A DNA stretch of 64,000 nucleotides from assembly GCF_014696105.1 (NCBI RefSeq), contig NZ_JACJPO010000077.1, forward strand, positions 23,685 through 87,684, given 5' to 3'. The notes under the pieces are model-generated. The model made no database searches. It saw only the letters and a program-made list of their open reading frames with translations, and was not told where the DNA came from. Origin of the DNA: Microcoleus sp. FACHB-1515. Lineage in GTDB: Bacteria; Cyanobacteriota; Cyanobacteriia; Elainellales; Elainellaceae. A program made the position numbers and the translations under genes. Positions 52,729 to 62,076 of this stretch are shown in pieces (position 1 is the stretch's first letter; each line of letters starts with the position of its first letter).

Positions 52729-53277
52729 TTATTTGTTTGTCTGACTCAGAGTGTCCAGGTAGCATCGGTACGCTGCCGCACTAAAGCACACAAACCGAAC
52801 CTGCTCGATCGAAGCATTTTGGGCAAGAAAATCTTTGACCTCTGTGATCGCAATGTGAGTGGCGCGGTCGAGCGGAAAAGCATAAACTCCCGTACTGATG
52901 GCAGGAAAGGCGATCGTGCGAACCGAGTGCTGCACAGCAAGCGCAAGGCTGCTGCGGTAGCACTTTGCCAGCAGTTCCTCTTCATGAAACTGCCCGCCAC
53001 GCCAAACTGGACCAACCGTATGAATCACCCACCTTGCCAGCAGGTGATAGCCCTGCGTGATTTTTGCCTGTCCGGTCTGAGCACCACCCAACTTTCGGCA
53101 TTCCTCTAGCAGTTGTGGCCCAGCAGCTCGATGAATTGCACCATCGACACCACCCCCTCCAAGCAAAGACTCGTTGGCAGCATTGACGATCGCATCGACA
53201 TCCTGGCGAGTAATATCGCCTTGAACGATTGCAATTCGCTTCCAATCTGCTATTGATTTCGGTGTTCCTGTCGTCAC
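52729..53277 (-). CDS. Macrodomain ADP-ribose hydrolase
   Basis: This 182-residue macrodomain has the MacroD/YmdB-type signatures [42 protein letters not shown] and ISTGVYAFP. These enzymes remove O-acetyl-ADP-ribose or mono-ADP-ribose from proteins or nucleic acids. The GTG start lies two bases after the stop of the preceding gene, so it is co-transcribed with the DUF499 ATPase. In a defence operon it may reverse a host- or phage-made ADP-ribosyl mark, which is inference. Confidence 0.92.
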   Translation of the reverse strand: MTTGTPKSIADWKRIAIVQGDITRQDVDAIVNAANESLLGGGGVDGAIHRAAGPQLLEECRKLGGAQTGQAKITQGYHLLARWVIHTVGPVWRGGQFHEEELLAKCYRSSLALAVQHSVRTIAFPAISTGVYAFPLDRATHIAITEVKDFLAQNASIEQVRFVCFSAAAYRCYLDTLSQTNK

Positions 53278-53279
53278 GG

Positions 53280-53708
53280 CTAATCTCCCAGCAATACTCG
53301 AATGGCTCTCAAAGCTTGGCTTCGCTTTCCGTTCGACACCTTGGCAAACCAGTAGTGCGATTCCTCGTTGCTCATCGATCGCACCCCCGCCGCAATATTC
53401 GCAATGCGCTCCGGCTTCGAGAGCGGCTGCAACGTCTGAAACAGCAGCGCCAAATTCACGCCCGATTCTTCATTCAAGACATAGGGAGACTGCCGCGACT
53501 GGCTGAGCGTCTTGGGGTCATAGCCGTTCGCCTTCAGGCAGTCATAGATCGCCTGCCGTGCCTGCACCAATGCCTGCCCCTTGAGTCGCCCGATCCGCTT
53601 GGCTGGCGATCGCTTCTTCTCACCCGCCTTCTTATAGGCGCACTGATATAGCTCTAGGGCAAAGTTGTTGTTGTCAGTAGGGACGACGCGAAGCTGAAAT
53701 TCCTGCAT
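53280..53708 (-). CDS. Small conserved protein beside the DUF499 ATPase
   Basis: This 142-residue protein starts [21 protein letters not shown] and has a middle [25 protein letters not shown] and a late [19 protein letters not shown]. No catalytic motif is seen. It resembles a small gene that often accompanies DUF499 ATPases, but I cannot name a family with certainty. The ATG at 53708 is 51 bp after the ATPase stop. Confidence 0.65.
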   Translation of the reverse strand: MQEFQLRVVPTDNNNFALELYQCAYKKAGEKKRSPAKRIGRLKGQALVQARQAIYDCLKANGYDPKTLSQSRQSPYVLNEESGVNLALLFQTLQPLSKPERIANIAAGVRSMSNEESHYWFAKVSNGKRSQALRAIRVLLGD

Positions 53709-53759
53709 AGGACAAGGGAGCAACACAACGGACAGCTAGTGGGCAACAGCCCTCCAGAC

Positions 53760-56700
53760 TTAATATGTTACTCGCGCTGTCAAGTGCATTCGATCGACCG
53801 GATTGCGCCCCAACGCCTGCGCGATCGTTTTCACTTCCTGTCCATCGGGCTGCACCAGAGCCGCAAACTCGATCGATAGCTTCAGCAGCACGTCCGCCTT
53901 GGCATCAGGATTGCTCAGCAGCGCGTTCGTGGGCGTGAGATAGCTTTGAAAGCCCTTAGCTGACCCTTGGTAGACCAAGCGCACAAACTGGCCCTCGACT
54001 TGAATCGTAGCGGTTTGGTCAATTTGGAGGGAAAAACGAGACGTTAGAAGGGGGAATGTTGTCGTCAGCCTGCGATAGTCGATCGCCTGCCCAACCGCCA
54101 TCTCCAACGCCTTGATGCCCTGCACTTTGTAGTCTGCACAGCGATCGCTCAGGTCAGTGAACACGCTGTTGGGCGTCCCGTCAGTTTCGATCACTTCGGG
54201 TCGCAGCGGCAGCGTCACAAAATCCGCGCCACCGTCTTGAACTCGCCCGCTTACTGAGGCGATCGCAACCGAGGTGGATTGCGTCGCCGTCTCACCGTTG
54301 CCGTAGTCAGCCACTAGCTTGAAGCTCGTCGTGCGATCGATCGCGGTTTCATACGCATCTGAGGGCTGAAACTCTCCAGGGATCTCGATGTCGTCTTGGT
54401 AGAGTGCGATCGCAATCGCTCCTGACGCTCGCCAGCGCAGGCGCACGGGCTTTTTCTCTTCACTAGAAGGCATTGGCTGGGCACTCAGTTCGATCGATCG
54501 CGGCTGGGGCGGTTGCAGGATGCCGCGACGGTAGAGAATCATGCGATCGGAGAATTCGATCGTGTCAGGCAGCGCAATCTGACCGTTCTCGTTGCAGATG
54601 AAGACGCGATCACCAATCTTAAGATCCCACTGGCCGCTCTGCAAACCCGATCGAATTGTGTCGCGCAGCTTCGACATTTCCCCTGGCAACAGAATGTTCA
54701 AGCTCAAATCTTTGGCGAATGCTTCGAGCAGCGCTTTGGTTGTCCAGTGGTCTAGCCCTGCGAGCCACACTTTTTGCAGCACATAGGCGGGTGCATAATG
54801 TGTGGCATCTTCCGATCGAATTTTCTGGCAGTCTTTGAGGGCTTTGAGAATCACGTCCTGCTGGTTGTTTTTGCCCTTCACATCGCCAACATCTTGCGCC
54901 GGAAGCGTGTAGTGCATGATGCCTTTGGGCGCTTTGATCGAGTCGTTGGCTGGATAGAACAAGTGCCGATAGGCATTCGTGAGCGAAATTCGCACGGCCA
55001 GATCGAGTTCGCCTTCTTTCTGCTTAAGCTGCTTTTGCTGACTTTCCGACAAGTCTTGCAGGCGATTGGGCGATCGCAAGATATTCCCAATTGCTCGATA
55101 TTCGCGAGCGTTGTTAATTGCTCGCTCTAGCTCCTGTCGATTTGCGACGAGAAACAGCAGGCGATTTCTGAAGGTGCGAAACTTGCCCGATTCGCCCGTG
55201 TTGTGAAAGATTTGCTCGACGACCGGAGGCGCAGAATCAGTTGAGGTGGCGACAGTGGCTTCGTTAAAGTCAATCAGGCACAGGGCGATCGAGTCAGCCA
55301 CATCATCAACTTCTCCGGCTCCTTCAGGGGAAGAGATCAGTTTGAAAAACTTGTCGGCGAAGATTGTGTCGCGGCGCGATCGCAAATCATCTTTGGCTTC
55401 CCCTCGGCCAATTTGCTCTTTTTCCTCAGCGATGATTTTGTTGATCGAAGGTTCTTCTTTGAAGCGGGCGATCTGGGTAATCGGGTCGTTGTCGAGATAC
55501 CAGGCCACCGCTTCTAGGCGCTCGACGGCGCGATCGACAAAGCCGATTTCCAGTCCAGGCGTGAGCAGTGACAGATTCAGTTCGGGGCGACGAATGCCGG
55601 AAGAAATGCCCTGCGTCAGCGAGTGCAAGAAGATCGTGCGTCCCACCCAAGTTGAGAAGGGCGGCTTTCCTGCTGCCGTCCATTCCTGATCTTGCACTTG
55701 CGCGTGCGCCTCTCGACCATTGGGGTTGTAGAGGTCGGCTTGGAGCGGCAGGCGCATCAAAGGACGCTCTAGTCGAGACGTGAGATCGCTTGTCACTTCT
55801 TCATTCACGCCGATCGGCAGATGGTGTGGGTGAATCAGCGGCAACCAGATTGAGGGATTTTGCCAGAGATGACGAGCCACCAGGGAAAACAGGCGCAAAG
55901 CTCCGCGTGTGCGCTGGAAATTCTGAATGGAGGCAACTTTCTTGGTGAGCAGATTGAACAGTTCTGGGTGGAAAGGATAGCTCGATTGAATCGTCTGCGC
56001 GTAGCTGACGTCTTTGCAACCATCGGGAAGGGCGATGCGGCTAGCTCGATAGGTATTGAGATACTCACGACTAGCGGATTCAGCAGCTTTGGCATCAACG
56101 CTGTTAAAGAGGCGCTGTTTGACGATGTTGTAGATTTCAACGTCGGTACTGGGGCTGAGAACGCGCTCTTGCCTTGCCGAAGCCTGAATCGCCTCACGAA
56201 TTTCTGTTGTTTCTTCGCCAAAGCTGTCCTTTGAGGAGGCTAAGGTATAGACAAAAACCAGGTTGTTGCAGGCAGCAGCCAAATCCATCAGCGAGAACAA
56301 AAAGGCCACAACTTGAGCGGCGAGATCGCTATTCGCAACTTTGGTTGCTTTAGCGGCTCGTAGATAACGGGCGATCTCATCTAGGACAATCAGCGTGGGC
56401 TGGTCGCGAATCAGGCGTTCGAGAACAGCCGTGCCGGGGCTGATTTTTTGCTCATCCGAACCGCGCAGCAAGCGGTAGCCGTCGATTCCGCCAATTTGAT
56501 AGGCGATCTCACCCCAAAGCGTGTAAGTCGTAATGCCTGTTTCAGGATGATAAACGCCGTCGGCAGGACTGAGATCTTGGCAGGCGATCGCCGCCACCTG
56601 CACGCTCTGGGCGGGAATCAGGTTGAGGTCAACAAAGCGATCGAGTCCTCCAATGTATCGACCCTGCTTGGCAATATGCCAGAGGGCGATTTCATCATGC

Positions 56701-56966
56701 GTCTTACCACCGCCAAAGCTAGTTTCCAGTCGAATGATTGGTGAACCGATCGCCACGCCTGCGAGTCGGCCAAAGACCTCGGCAATCAACGTCTTCAATC
56801 CCTCGGTCGGGTAGGTGCTGGCAAAGAAAACATCGGGCGACTGGTAAACCTGCGGCGCGTTGCCTTCGACCACGAGGCGGAGCTTGGCGGCAAAGCGATC
56901 GAGCGAGAGATCGCCCGCGAGAATTTCGTCTCTGGGAATGCAGGTATCGAAAACAGACGACAACAC
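53760..56966 (-). CDS. DUF499 ATPase (Hma-like ATPase)
   Basis: This 1068-residue protein matches the anti-phage DUF499 family: an N-terminal P-loop with ETSFGGGKTHDEIALW near residue 83 and Walker B LIVLDEIARYLR near 190. A long helical middle region and a C-terminal beta domain follow. It completes the helicase-methylase-ATPase set. The GTG start opens the minus-strand defence transcript. It precedes the small gene, macrodomain and DUF4058 genes; the ietAS-type pair separates these from the methylase and helicase. Confidence 0.85.
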   Translation of the reverse strand: MLSSVFDTCIPRDEILAGDLSLDRFAAKLRLVVEGNAPQVYQSPDVFFASTYPTEGLKTLIAEVFGRLAGVAIGSPIIRLETSFGGGKTHDEIALWHIAKQGRYIGGLDRFVDLNLIPAQSVQVAAIACQDLSPADGVYHPETGITTYTLWGEIAYQIGGIDGYRLLRGSDEQKISPGTAVLERLIRDQPTLIVLDEIARYLRAAKATKVANSDLAAQVVAFLFSLMDLAAACNNLVFVYTLASSKDSFGEETTEIREAIQASARQERVLSPSTDVEIYNIVKQRLFNSVDAKAAESASREYLNTYRASRIALPDGCKDVSYAQTIQSSYPFHPELFNLLTKKVASIQNFQRTRGALRLFSLVARHLWQNPSIWLPLIHPHHLPIGVNEEVTSDLTSRLERPLMRLPLQADLYNPNGREAHAQVQDQEWTAAGKPPFSTWVGRTIFLHSLTQGISSGIRRPELNLSLLTPGLEIGFVDRAVERLEAVAWYLDNDPITQIARFKEEPSINKIIAEEKEQIGRGEAKDDLRSRRDTIFADKFFKLISSPEGAGEVDDVADSIALCLIDFNEATVATSTDSAPPVVEQIFHNTGESGKFRTFRNRLLFLVANRQELERAINNAREYRAIGNILRSPNRLQDLSESQQKQLKQKEGELDLAVRISLTNAYRHLFYPANDSIKAPKGIMHYTLPAQDVGDVKGKNNQQDVILKALKDCQKIRSEDATHYAPAYVLQKVWLAGLDHWTTKALLEAFAKDLSLNILLPGEMSKLRDTIRSGLQSGQWDLKIGDRVFICNENGQIALPDTIEFSDRMILYRRGILQPPQPRSIELSAQPMPSSEEKKPVRLRWRASGAIAIALYQDDIEIPGEFQPSDAYETAIDRTTSFKLVADYGNGETATQSTSVAIASVSGRVQDGGADFVTLPLRPEVIETDGTPNSVFTDLSDRCADYKVQGIKALEMAVGQAIDYRRLTTTFPLLTSRFSLQIDQTATIQVEGQFVRLVYQGSAKGFQSYLTPTNALLSNPDAKADVLLKLSIEFAALVQPDGQEVKTIAQALGRNPVDRMHLTARVTY

Positions 56967-57288
56967 GGGTGACTCAGGCTCCTAAAACATCTCGATTCAA
57001 CTGCTCACACTTCCAATTTGCGCTGATGACCAATCTTGTCTGACTGTAGCCAGGGCGGTTGCATCTGACAATTCATCAGGCTGGATAGGCGATCGCCCAA
57101 AATTCACCGCCCAGAACCCACAATTCAATCAGGTGAATAGGGTGCAGACAGAATACCCACTATTTTGACAACGGTAACTTCTCAAGATCTGGCGATTCTA
57201 CAGAGATTGTTTGAGCCTTTACGGGACAAAGAAGCAGCGATAAAGGACAGATTCCAATGTTGTAAACTGCTGCTTGCGGCTGGAGACT
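56967..57288. other. Intergenic region upstream of the DUF499 operon
   Basis: This stretch should hold the promoter of the minus-strand DUF499 operon. I see no convincing promoter match, RNA gene or repeat. A 63-codon plus-strand frame starting with TTG at 57165 overlaps the next gene and is not supported. Confidence 0.4.
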
Positions 57289-57654
57289 TTATAGCGGCAC
57301 TCCGGCGATCGCCTCAGCTTCGAGTCGTGTCAGGTACGACCAGCGCGGATGACTAGCTACACCATTGAACCAGTCAAATTCAACTCGGCTAAATTCCACA
57401 GAAGAAGACGGAATATGCTCGATCCAGATCAGTAATTCCGGGGCAAGGCGGAACTGATTGATGATGCAAGTCGCTAACTCACCTGCACCGTTGGTAATTG
57501 ACGTGCCGCTGTCGCCACCTGGATCGCCAACGACAACCACTATCGATTCGGGATGCGGGCGAAAGATACGAAGGCGGCAATGCGAATCCCAGTTGCCTAA
57601 TCCTCGCCAACAATAGGTTTGATCGATCATTTGCGTTGCGGTCTTCCTTGTCAT
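57289..57654 (-). CDS. Hypothetical protein, 121 aa
   Basis: I do not recognise a family, but the sequence looks like a genuine small globular protein: VVVVGDPGGDSGTSITNGAG near residue 40, ELATCIINQFRLAPELLIWI in the middle, VEFSRVEFDWFN, and SHPRWSYLTRLEAEAIAG at the end. GGCGGAAA precedes the ATG. It is downstream of the mobilisation accessory gene on the same strand and may share its transcript. No membrane segment is present. Confidence 0.65.
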   Translation of the reverse strand: MTRKTATQMIDQTYCWRGLGNWDSHCRLRIFRPHPESIVVVVGDPGGDSGTSITNGAGELATCIINQFRLAPELLIWIEHIPSSSVEFSRVEFDWFNGVASHPRWSYLTRLEAEAIAGVPL

Positions 57655-57720
57655 TTTCCGCCAATTATTTTTATCGCATCCAGAGGCGATCGCTGCGGCG
57701 AATCGTGATCGCCTCTGGGT

Positions 57721-58200
57721 TTAGCGCGGCGAATTTGGCTGGCGTCCTCGCTGTCGTGGATTGCATCGAGCCAGCGATCGCTCAAAGCTGTGGCGGTTGA
57801 AGCTGAAGTCAGGATTCCCCGTCATACAGTGCCAAGCCGTTTCGCGAACAAGCTGCTCCAGGCACTCCTCAAGCCAAACGATCGCGGCATTGGCAATTTG
57901 CTCTCGACTAAAGATTTGGCCGTGTTCCCGCTCAAGATGCACCTGAAGCTGGCTGATTTGACTATAGAACTGGGCAATGCGCTCTCGTGTCCAGCGGTGT
58001 TCAATTGTTTGAGGAGTGGGTTGCGGCTTGGGCTTTGGCGCGATGGCGATCGACTTGCGCCGTCGGGGTTGAGCAGCAAGCACATCAGGCTGAGAAGCAG
58101 AAGCTACACGCCAGCGGCGATTTTGCCGAATCGTCGCCACTCTTGTTGACACAGGGCGCTGAGGTTTAGCAAGTAGGATAGGGCGCTTCGATGTGGTCAT
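57721..58200 (-). CDS. Relaxase accessory protein (MobC-like position)
   Basis: This 159-residue basic protein has an Arg/Lys-rich N-terminal half and a helical C-terminal domain (RWTRERIAQFYSQISQLQVHL, IANAAIVWLEECLEQLV). It is divergent from the relaxase across 115 bp. That position, size and charge fit an oriT-binding accessory protein such as MobC or NikA, but no family motif is clear. The ATG at 58200 is used rather than an upstream frame that would run into the putative oriT. Confidence 0.6.
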   Translation of the reverse strand: MTTSKRPILLAKPQRPVSTRVATIRQNRRWRVASASQPDVLAAQPRRRKSIAIAPKPKPQPTPQTIEHRWTRERIAQFYSQISQLQVHLEREHGQIFSREQIANAAIVWLEECLEQLVRETAWHCMTGNPDFSFNRHSFERSLARCNPRQRGRQPNSPR

Positions 58201-58315
58201 AAGAAGAATTTTCAAATTGCGATCGACGCTGCAACGGCTGCGATAGCAGCGCTGACACAAAAACGTCACTGGCATCCGCTAGCTTGACGGCGTTTTTGAA
58301 TGAGGGATTGGTTTA
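58201..58315. other. oriT: Candidate origin of transfer (oriT)
   Basis: This 115-bp gap separates the divergent relaxase and accessory genes, the usual place for oriT. It contains the inverted repeat GCTGC-GATA-GCAGC near 58233-58246 and an imperfect repeat of AACGTCA with TGACGGCGTT near 58272-58303, which could position a nick site. No known nick consensus was recognised. The two divergent promoters must also lie here. Confidence 0.5.
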
Positions 58316-59209
58316 ATGCGAATCAAATTTACGAATGGCAGTGATCCATTGGGGCTAGTAACCTACCTGCTTGATCCGGCTAAACAGCCATCAGGACAGG
58401 CGATGCAGGTACAGACAAACCTGGAGAGCGATCGAGCCACCGAAATGGCCGCGCAGTTGCGATCGGTGCATGAACTGAATCGACGGGTGAAAAAGACGAT
58501 GGGGCATTTTTCCATCTCGCTCACGCCTGGGGAGCAAGTCACGCCGCAGATGCGCGGCGCGATCACCGATCGACTGCTGCACGAAATGGGGTATGGGAAC
58601 TGTCCGTTTCTATCCGTTGAGCATTTTGATCAGGTGCATAAAGCGCAGGTACAGCACTGGCATATTGGCGTGTCAACCGCCGATTGGGCAGGAAAGCACG
58701 TTTCCGACAGCTTCATTCGGCTGCGGCTGCGAAAGCTAGAGCCACAGCTAGAGCAAGAATTTGGCTTGGTTGCTAGCAGCCAGCGGCCAGAGCGCGATCG
58801 CCACAACCTGACAACGGGCGAATACCGCTACAAGCAGCGGACGGGCGAAGTTTTGCCCAAGGAAAAGCTTTGGCAGCAGCTTCAGGCCGCGACTCAAGAT
58901 CAGCCGTCGATCGCCCTGCTCCTAGTGCGGCTCAAGGCCAATGACGTTGAAGTGCAGTTGAAGCAGGTTGCAGGCGATGTTGTAGGTATCAGCTACGGTC
59001 TGGAGGGACAGCATTTTACAGGGCGGCAGCTTGGGCGGCAGTATAGCTTCGTTGGAATGCAGCGCAACGGCTTAGTCCAATCCCACCATCCCAATCAAGC
59101 TGCTGCCCTGCATCAAGTTTCGCAGTGGAGCGCGAGCCAATGTCGTTATTGGTTGCAGCAACAGCAACAGGCGATCGAAAAGCCGCTCGATCGACAGCTT
59201 GAGCGCTAG
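58316..59209 (+). CDS. Relaxase (VirD2/MOBP-like)
   Basis: This 297-residue protein has relaxase signatures: a candidate catalytic Tyr17 in VTYLLDP, the GHFSISLTPGE block with His64, and the metal-binding HxH in QHWHIGVS (His114 and His116). Relaxases nick oriT and pilot the strand into the recipient. It lacks the fused helicase or primase domain of large relaxases. GAGG lies ten bases before the ATG. It is the only relaxase seen, but no VirD4 coupling protein was found, so the coupling step is unexplained within the window. Confidence 0.8.
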   Translation: MRIKFTNGSDPLGLVTYLLDPAKQPSGQAMQVQTNLESDRATEMAAQLRSVHELNRRVKKTMGHFSISLTPGEQVTPQMRGAITDRLLHEMGYGNCPFLSVEHFDQVHKAQVQHWHIGVSTADWAGKHVSDSFIRLRLRKLEPQLEQEFGLVASSQRPERDRHNLTTGEYRYKQRTGEVLPKEKLWQQLQAATQDQPSIALLLVRLKANDVEVQLKQVAGDVVGISYGLEGQHFTGRQLGRQYSFVGMQRNGLVQSHHPNQAAALHQVSQWSASQCRYWLQQQQQAIEKPLDRQLER

Positions 59210-59645
59210 GGCGAAATCAGCAAAATCTCAAGGGGTACGATCGACGTTTGACACATCTTGCTTTCGTTGCTGTTGGCATCTGGGGCGCTCACAAACTGCG
59301 GTTGCGGTGGCGATCGCGATCGATCGCTTGGTGGCGCTGAACGGGCGATCGGGTGGTGAGGGACTGGCGAAATCTGGGCGGTTTACCTGTCAACAACGCA
59401 CTATTATCGACATCAGCCTAGAAACAGCAGAGGATTGACGGAAAGAAAATGGCGCTGGAGTGGTGGCCGGAGTGGGTTGGACTGGCGCTACTTTGGCGGT
59501 GAGATGGCAGCACATTATCACTGAGAAGCTGCGATCGCTTGACTCTTCGGCTTGGGCGATCGTCACTTGAGCGTCACGAGCGCGCCATAGCAGCAGGAAG
59601 CGACCCGTTTAACCTCAAGGCTGAAGTTGAGTTTGGAGGTTGTCG
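59210..59645. other. Intergenic region before the partition operon
   Basis: No convincing gene is seen. The stretch contains short frames (for example a 17-codon Trp-rich frame at 59449-59502 after GAAAGAAA) but none has family support. It should hold the promoter and possibly the parC-like centromere for the ParM/ParR pair, since such sites usually lie directly upstream of parM. Repeated GCGATCGC octamers are HIP1 rather than centromere repeats. I could not identify direct repeats with confidence. Confidence 0.4.
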
Positions 59646-60845
59646 ATGGCGGGTTTGTCATCCTCGCGATCGATCGGAAGTCGCAGCAGTCGATCGCCCT
59701 TACCGCTGGTTTTAATTGGCTTCGATCCAGGAGCATCCTTGACGAAGGTGCTGTATCAAGTAGTGGGGCGTCATACTGTTCCACAACTGCTGGTGATGGA
59801 GCCGGAAGTGATCGAACTGCCCCGCAGCGCGATCGCCACGCTCAAGCAGGCCAACAGCAGCACAACGGTACAGCCCACAGACGATGCTTGGGTCGAACTG
59901 CCGCAACCGGAGGGCAGCGAGTCAGTCGTGCAACTGGTCGGCTTTCTGGCACGTCAGTTTCAGGCGCTGCCGCGTCTCGATCGCTTGAAGTACGAATTGG
60001 CTCTGTATAAGCTGCTGGCCGTCGTTGGTGCGATCGCTCAGCAAGAACGATTGCCCGCAAAGTTTGCCGTTGCGATCACCAGCTTGCTGCCGCCCAACGA
60101 AATTGCTAACCGCGATCGCTTGCAGCAGCAGCTTGAAGCTGCCCTCCGACGATTTCAGTTTCGCGGCGTCCAGTATCAGGTCAAGCTCGATCGATTTGAG
60201 TGCCGCACCGAAGGGTCAGGACTCTTGCTATTGCGGGCACAGCAGCAGGGGCTGGACTGGATACAGCAGCAGCGAATCGCGATTTTGATGTGCGGCCACC
60301 GCAATACGAGCTTGTTGGTGTTTGAACGGGGCGTTTACACGCAGGGCGAAACGACACCGTTAGGGTTTAGCCAGTTTGTGCAGCGGGTGATGTCGGCAAC
60401 CGCAGGCCAGAACACAACGCAGCTCACACCAGCCTTAGCCGCAGCAGGCGCTCAGCCACAGCCTGCTTCCGCCACGATTCGATCGCTACTGAAAAGCTAC
60501 GACCCGACCAACGCCAAGCTCGAAGCGCAGCAGCTTACCAGTGCGATCGCCGCCGCACGAACAGCACACATCCGGCAGCTATGCGAATGGCTACACAGCG
60601 TATTGCGGCAACCCGTAGATGAAGTGATCGTGGGCGGCGGCGCAGCCTTGGCATTTCGATCGGAGATTGAAGCTCATTTCCCCGCCACGCCGACCGAATG
60701 GGGAATGGAAGTGCAGCAATCGGTGCAGCAGCAGGTCGGTTCAGCAGCCGAACTCGATCGCTTGGCGTTTCGGCTGATCGATGGCTTTGGACTGTTTCAA
60801 GACTTCAGCGCTCGTAGCGCGATCGCGCTGGGCAAGGAGAACTAG
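59646..60845 (+). CDS. parM: ParM-like actin-family partition ATPase
   Basis: This 399-residue protein has the actin-like phosphate loops: LIGFDPGASLTKVLYQ near residue 25 (phosphate 1), LMCGHRNTSLLVF near 215 (phosphate 2) and VIVGGGAALAFR near 330 (adenosine). It would polymerise to separate plasmid copies. The ATG at 59646 has GGAGG six bases upstream. The next small gene is 2 bp after its stop and fits the ParR adaptor. The ParM call rests on motif order and gene pair. Confidence 0.8.
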   Translation: MAGLSSSRSIGSRSSRSPLPLVLIGFDPGASLTKVLYQVVGRHTVPQLLVMEPEVIELPRSAIATLKQANSSTTVQPTDDAWVELPQPEGSESVVQLVGFLARQFQALPRLDRLKYELALYKLLAVVGAIAQQERLPAKFAVAITSLLPPNEIANRDRLQQQLEAALRRFQFRGVQYQVKLDRFECRTEGSGLLLLRAQQQGLDWIQQQRIAILMCGHRNTSLLVFERGVYTQGETTPLGFSQFVQRVMSATAGQNTTQLTPALAAAGAQPQPASATIRSLLKSYDPTNAKLEAQQLTSAIAAARTAHIRQLCEWLHSVLRQPVDEVIVGGGAALAFRSEIEAHFPATPTEWGMEVQQSVQQQVGSAAELDRLAFRLIDGFGLFQDFSARSAIALGKEN

Positions 60846-60847
60846 CA

Positions 60848-61273
60848 ATGGATGCACCTGAAGATTTCGCCCCAGCACCAGCAGACGATTCTAGTCGAAT
60901 TGACTTCAGTGCGCGCTTTCGTGTCCAGCGGCGATCGCTCGACGGCTGTTTGCTGGAGTTGATGCAGCAAGGGGATGGCGTCAGTACGGGGAAAGCATTG
61001 CTGTTGCAGGCGATCAGAGCGTATTGGCTGGCGATCGCGATGCAGCAAAGCGATCGCTATTCCGCGATCGAGGTGCAGCAGATGGCGCGACGCTGCTGTG
61101 CGGCTTTGCAGCAGCAGGTGTTCTACCTCTCGGCACAGTTCGATTTAACGGTGATGACGGCGAACGAAATGGGCGGAGCGATCGCCAATGGCGGTGCGCC
61201 AACTTCCTCAGCCACGCATGAAATTCGGTCTGAACCCAAGCCGAACTATCAGTCGCTACTCGATCAGCTTTAG
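60848..61273 (+). CDS. parR: ParR-like adaptor
   Basis: This 141-residue protein has an N-terminal RFRVQRRSLDGCLLELMQQG block, which looks like a short DNA-binding ribbon/helix, and helical middle (ALLLQAIRAYWLAIAMQQ). Its size and position 2 bp after parM fit ParR, which binds the centromere and caps ParM filaments. AAGGAG precedes the ATG. I found no family-defining motif. Confidence 0.6.
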   Translation: MDAPEDFAPAPADDSSRIDFSARFRVQRRSLDGCLLELMQQGDGVSTGKALLLQAIRAYWLAIAMQQSDRYSAIEVQQMARRCCAALQQQVFYLSAQFDLTVMTANEMGGAIANGGAPTSSATHEIRSEPKPNYQSLLDQL

Positions 61274-61287
61274 TTTAAGGAGCAGCA

Positions 61288-62076
61288 ATGGCAACGATTC
61301 ATCTTGTCGATAGTGAAAAAGGCGGCGCAGGCAAATCGCTGTTTGCTCGCGTTCTGGTGGAGTACTGCATCGATCGCCAGCTTGACTATCATCTCGTCGA
61401 GGCCGACGCCTCTAACCCGGATGTGGGCGAAACCTTCTCGAAAGTCATATCCGAGGCGAAGTCGGAGAACGGTGCGTTATCTCGCCGCTACGACTACACA
61501 CGCATTGTATTTAGCGAAGCAGAGCGCAAAGCGGACGAAGCGGACTTGCTGTTTGACTTGGCGCTCAAGCAGCCCGTAATCGTGAATTTGCCCGCGCAGG
61601 TGTTCACGCTGGTGAACGAGTGGATCGATCGCAACAATCTACTCGAACTCGAAGATCAGCATCAGGTGCGCTTGTGCAAGTGGTTTGTTTGCACCGGAGG
61701 CTATGACAGTGTGCGGTTGTTTCTGGCCTCGATCGACCACTACGGCGGCAAACTGCCCCATATTCTAGTGCGAAACTGGGGGCTGCAAGATGACTGGAGC
61801 CATCTGGAGGAACACGCCGTCCTGCAAGCCGCCCTGAGCAAACACAAAATTCCGATCGTTGATTTGCCCAAGCTCAGCTACCGCGAACGCGATTATTTTG
61901 ACGAACACCGCATTTCATTTTCGCAGGCGCTAGCTGAGTCACGCTTCGGCATCCTGGGGATGCAGCGCGTGTTCAAGTTTCTGCGCTCTGCCCACGACTC
62001 GATCGACAGCAGCGGCATGTGGAACAAACAAGCGGCCAAACCGAAACCAAAATCTGATGTAACAGGGGAATCATGA
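61288..62076 (+). CDS. ParA/MinD-like ATPase
   Basis: This 262-residue protein has a deviant Walker A KGGAGKS (Lys11 and Lys16) at the start, then VEADASNPDVGETF (switch I-like), typical of ParA/MinD/VirC1 ATPases. Such proteins place plasmids or help relaxosome assembly. It shares the operon with the ParM-like gene, so it may act in transfer (VirC1-like) rather than partition. AAGGAG precedes the ATG. Confidence 0.75.
   Translation: MATIHLVDSEKGGAGKSLFARVLVEYCIDRQLDYHLVEADASNPDVGETFSKVISEAKSENGALSRRYDYTRIVFSEAERKADEADLLFDLALKQPVIVNLPAQVFTLVNEWIDRNNLLELEDQHQVRLCKWFVCTGGYDSVRLFLASIDHYGGKLPHILVRNWGLQDDWSHLEEHAVLQAALSKHKIPIVDLPKLSYRERDYFDEHRISFSQALAESRFGILGMQRVFKFLRSAHDSIDSSGMWNKQAAKPKPKSDVTGES

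Noticed and set aside
57165..57356. 63-codon plus-strand frame with TTG start
   Set aside because: It overlaps the better-supported 121-aa gene by 68 bp and has no ribosome binding site; it may be a chance frame or a gene fragment.
59449..59502. 17-codon Trp-rich frame MALEWWPEWVGLALLWR
   Set aside because: A purine-rich stretch precedes it, but the length and lack of any downstream attenuator do not support a leader peptide.
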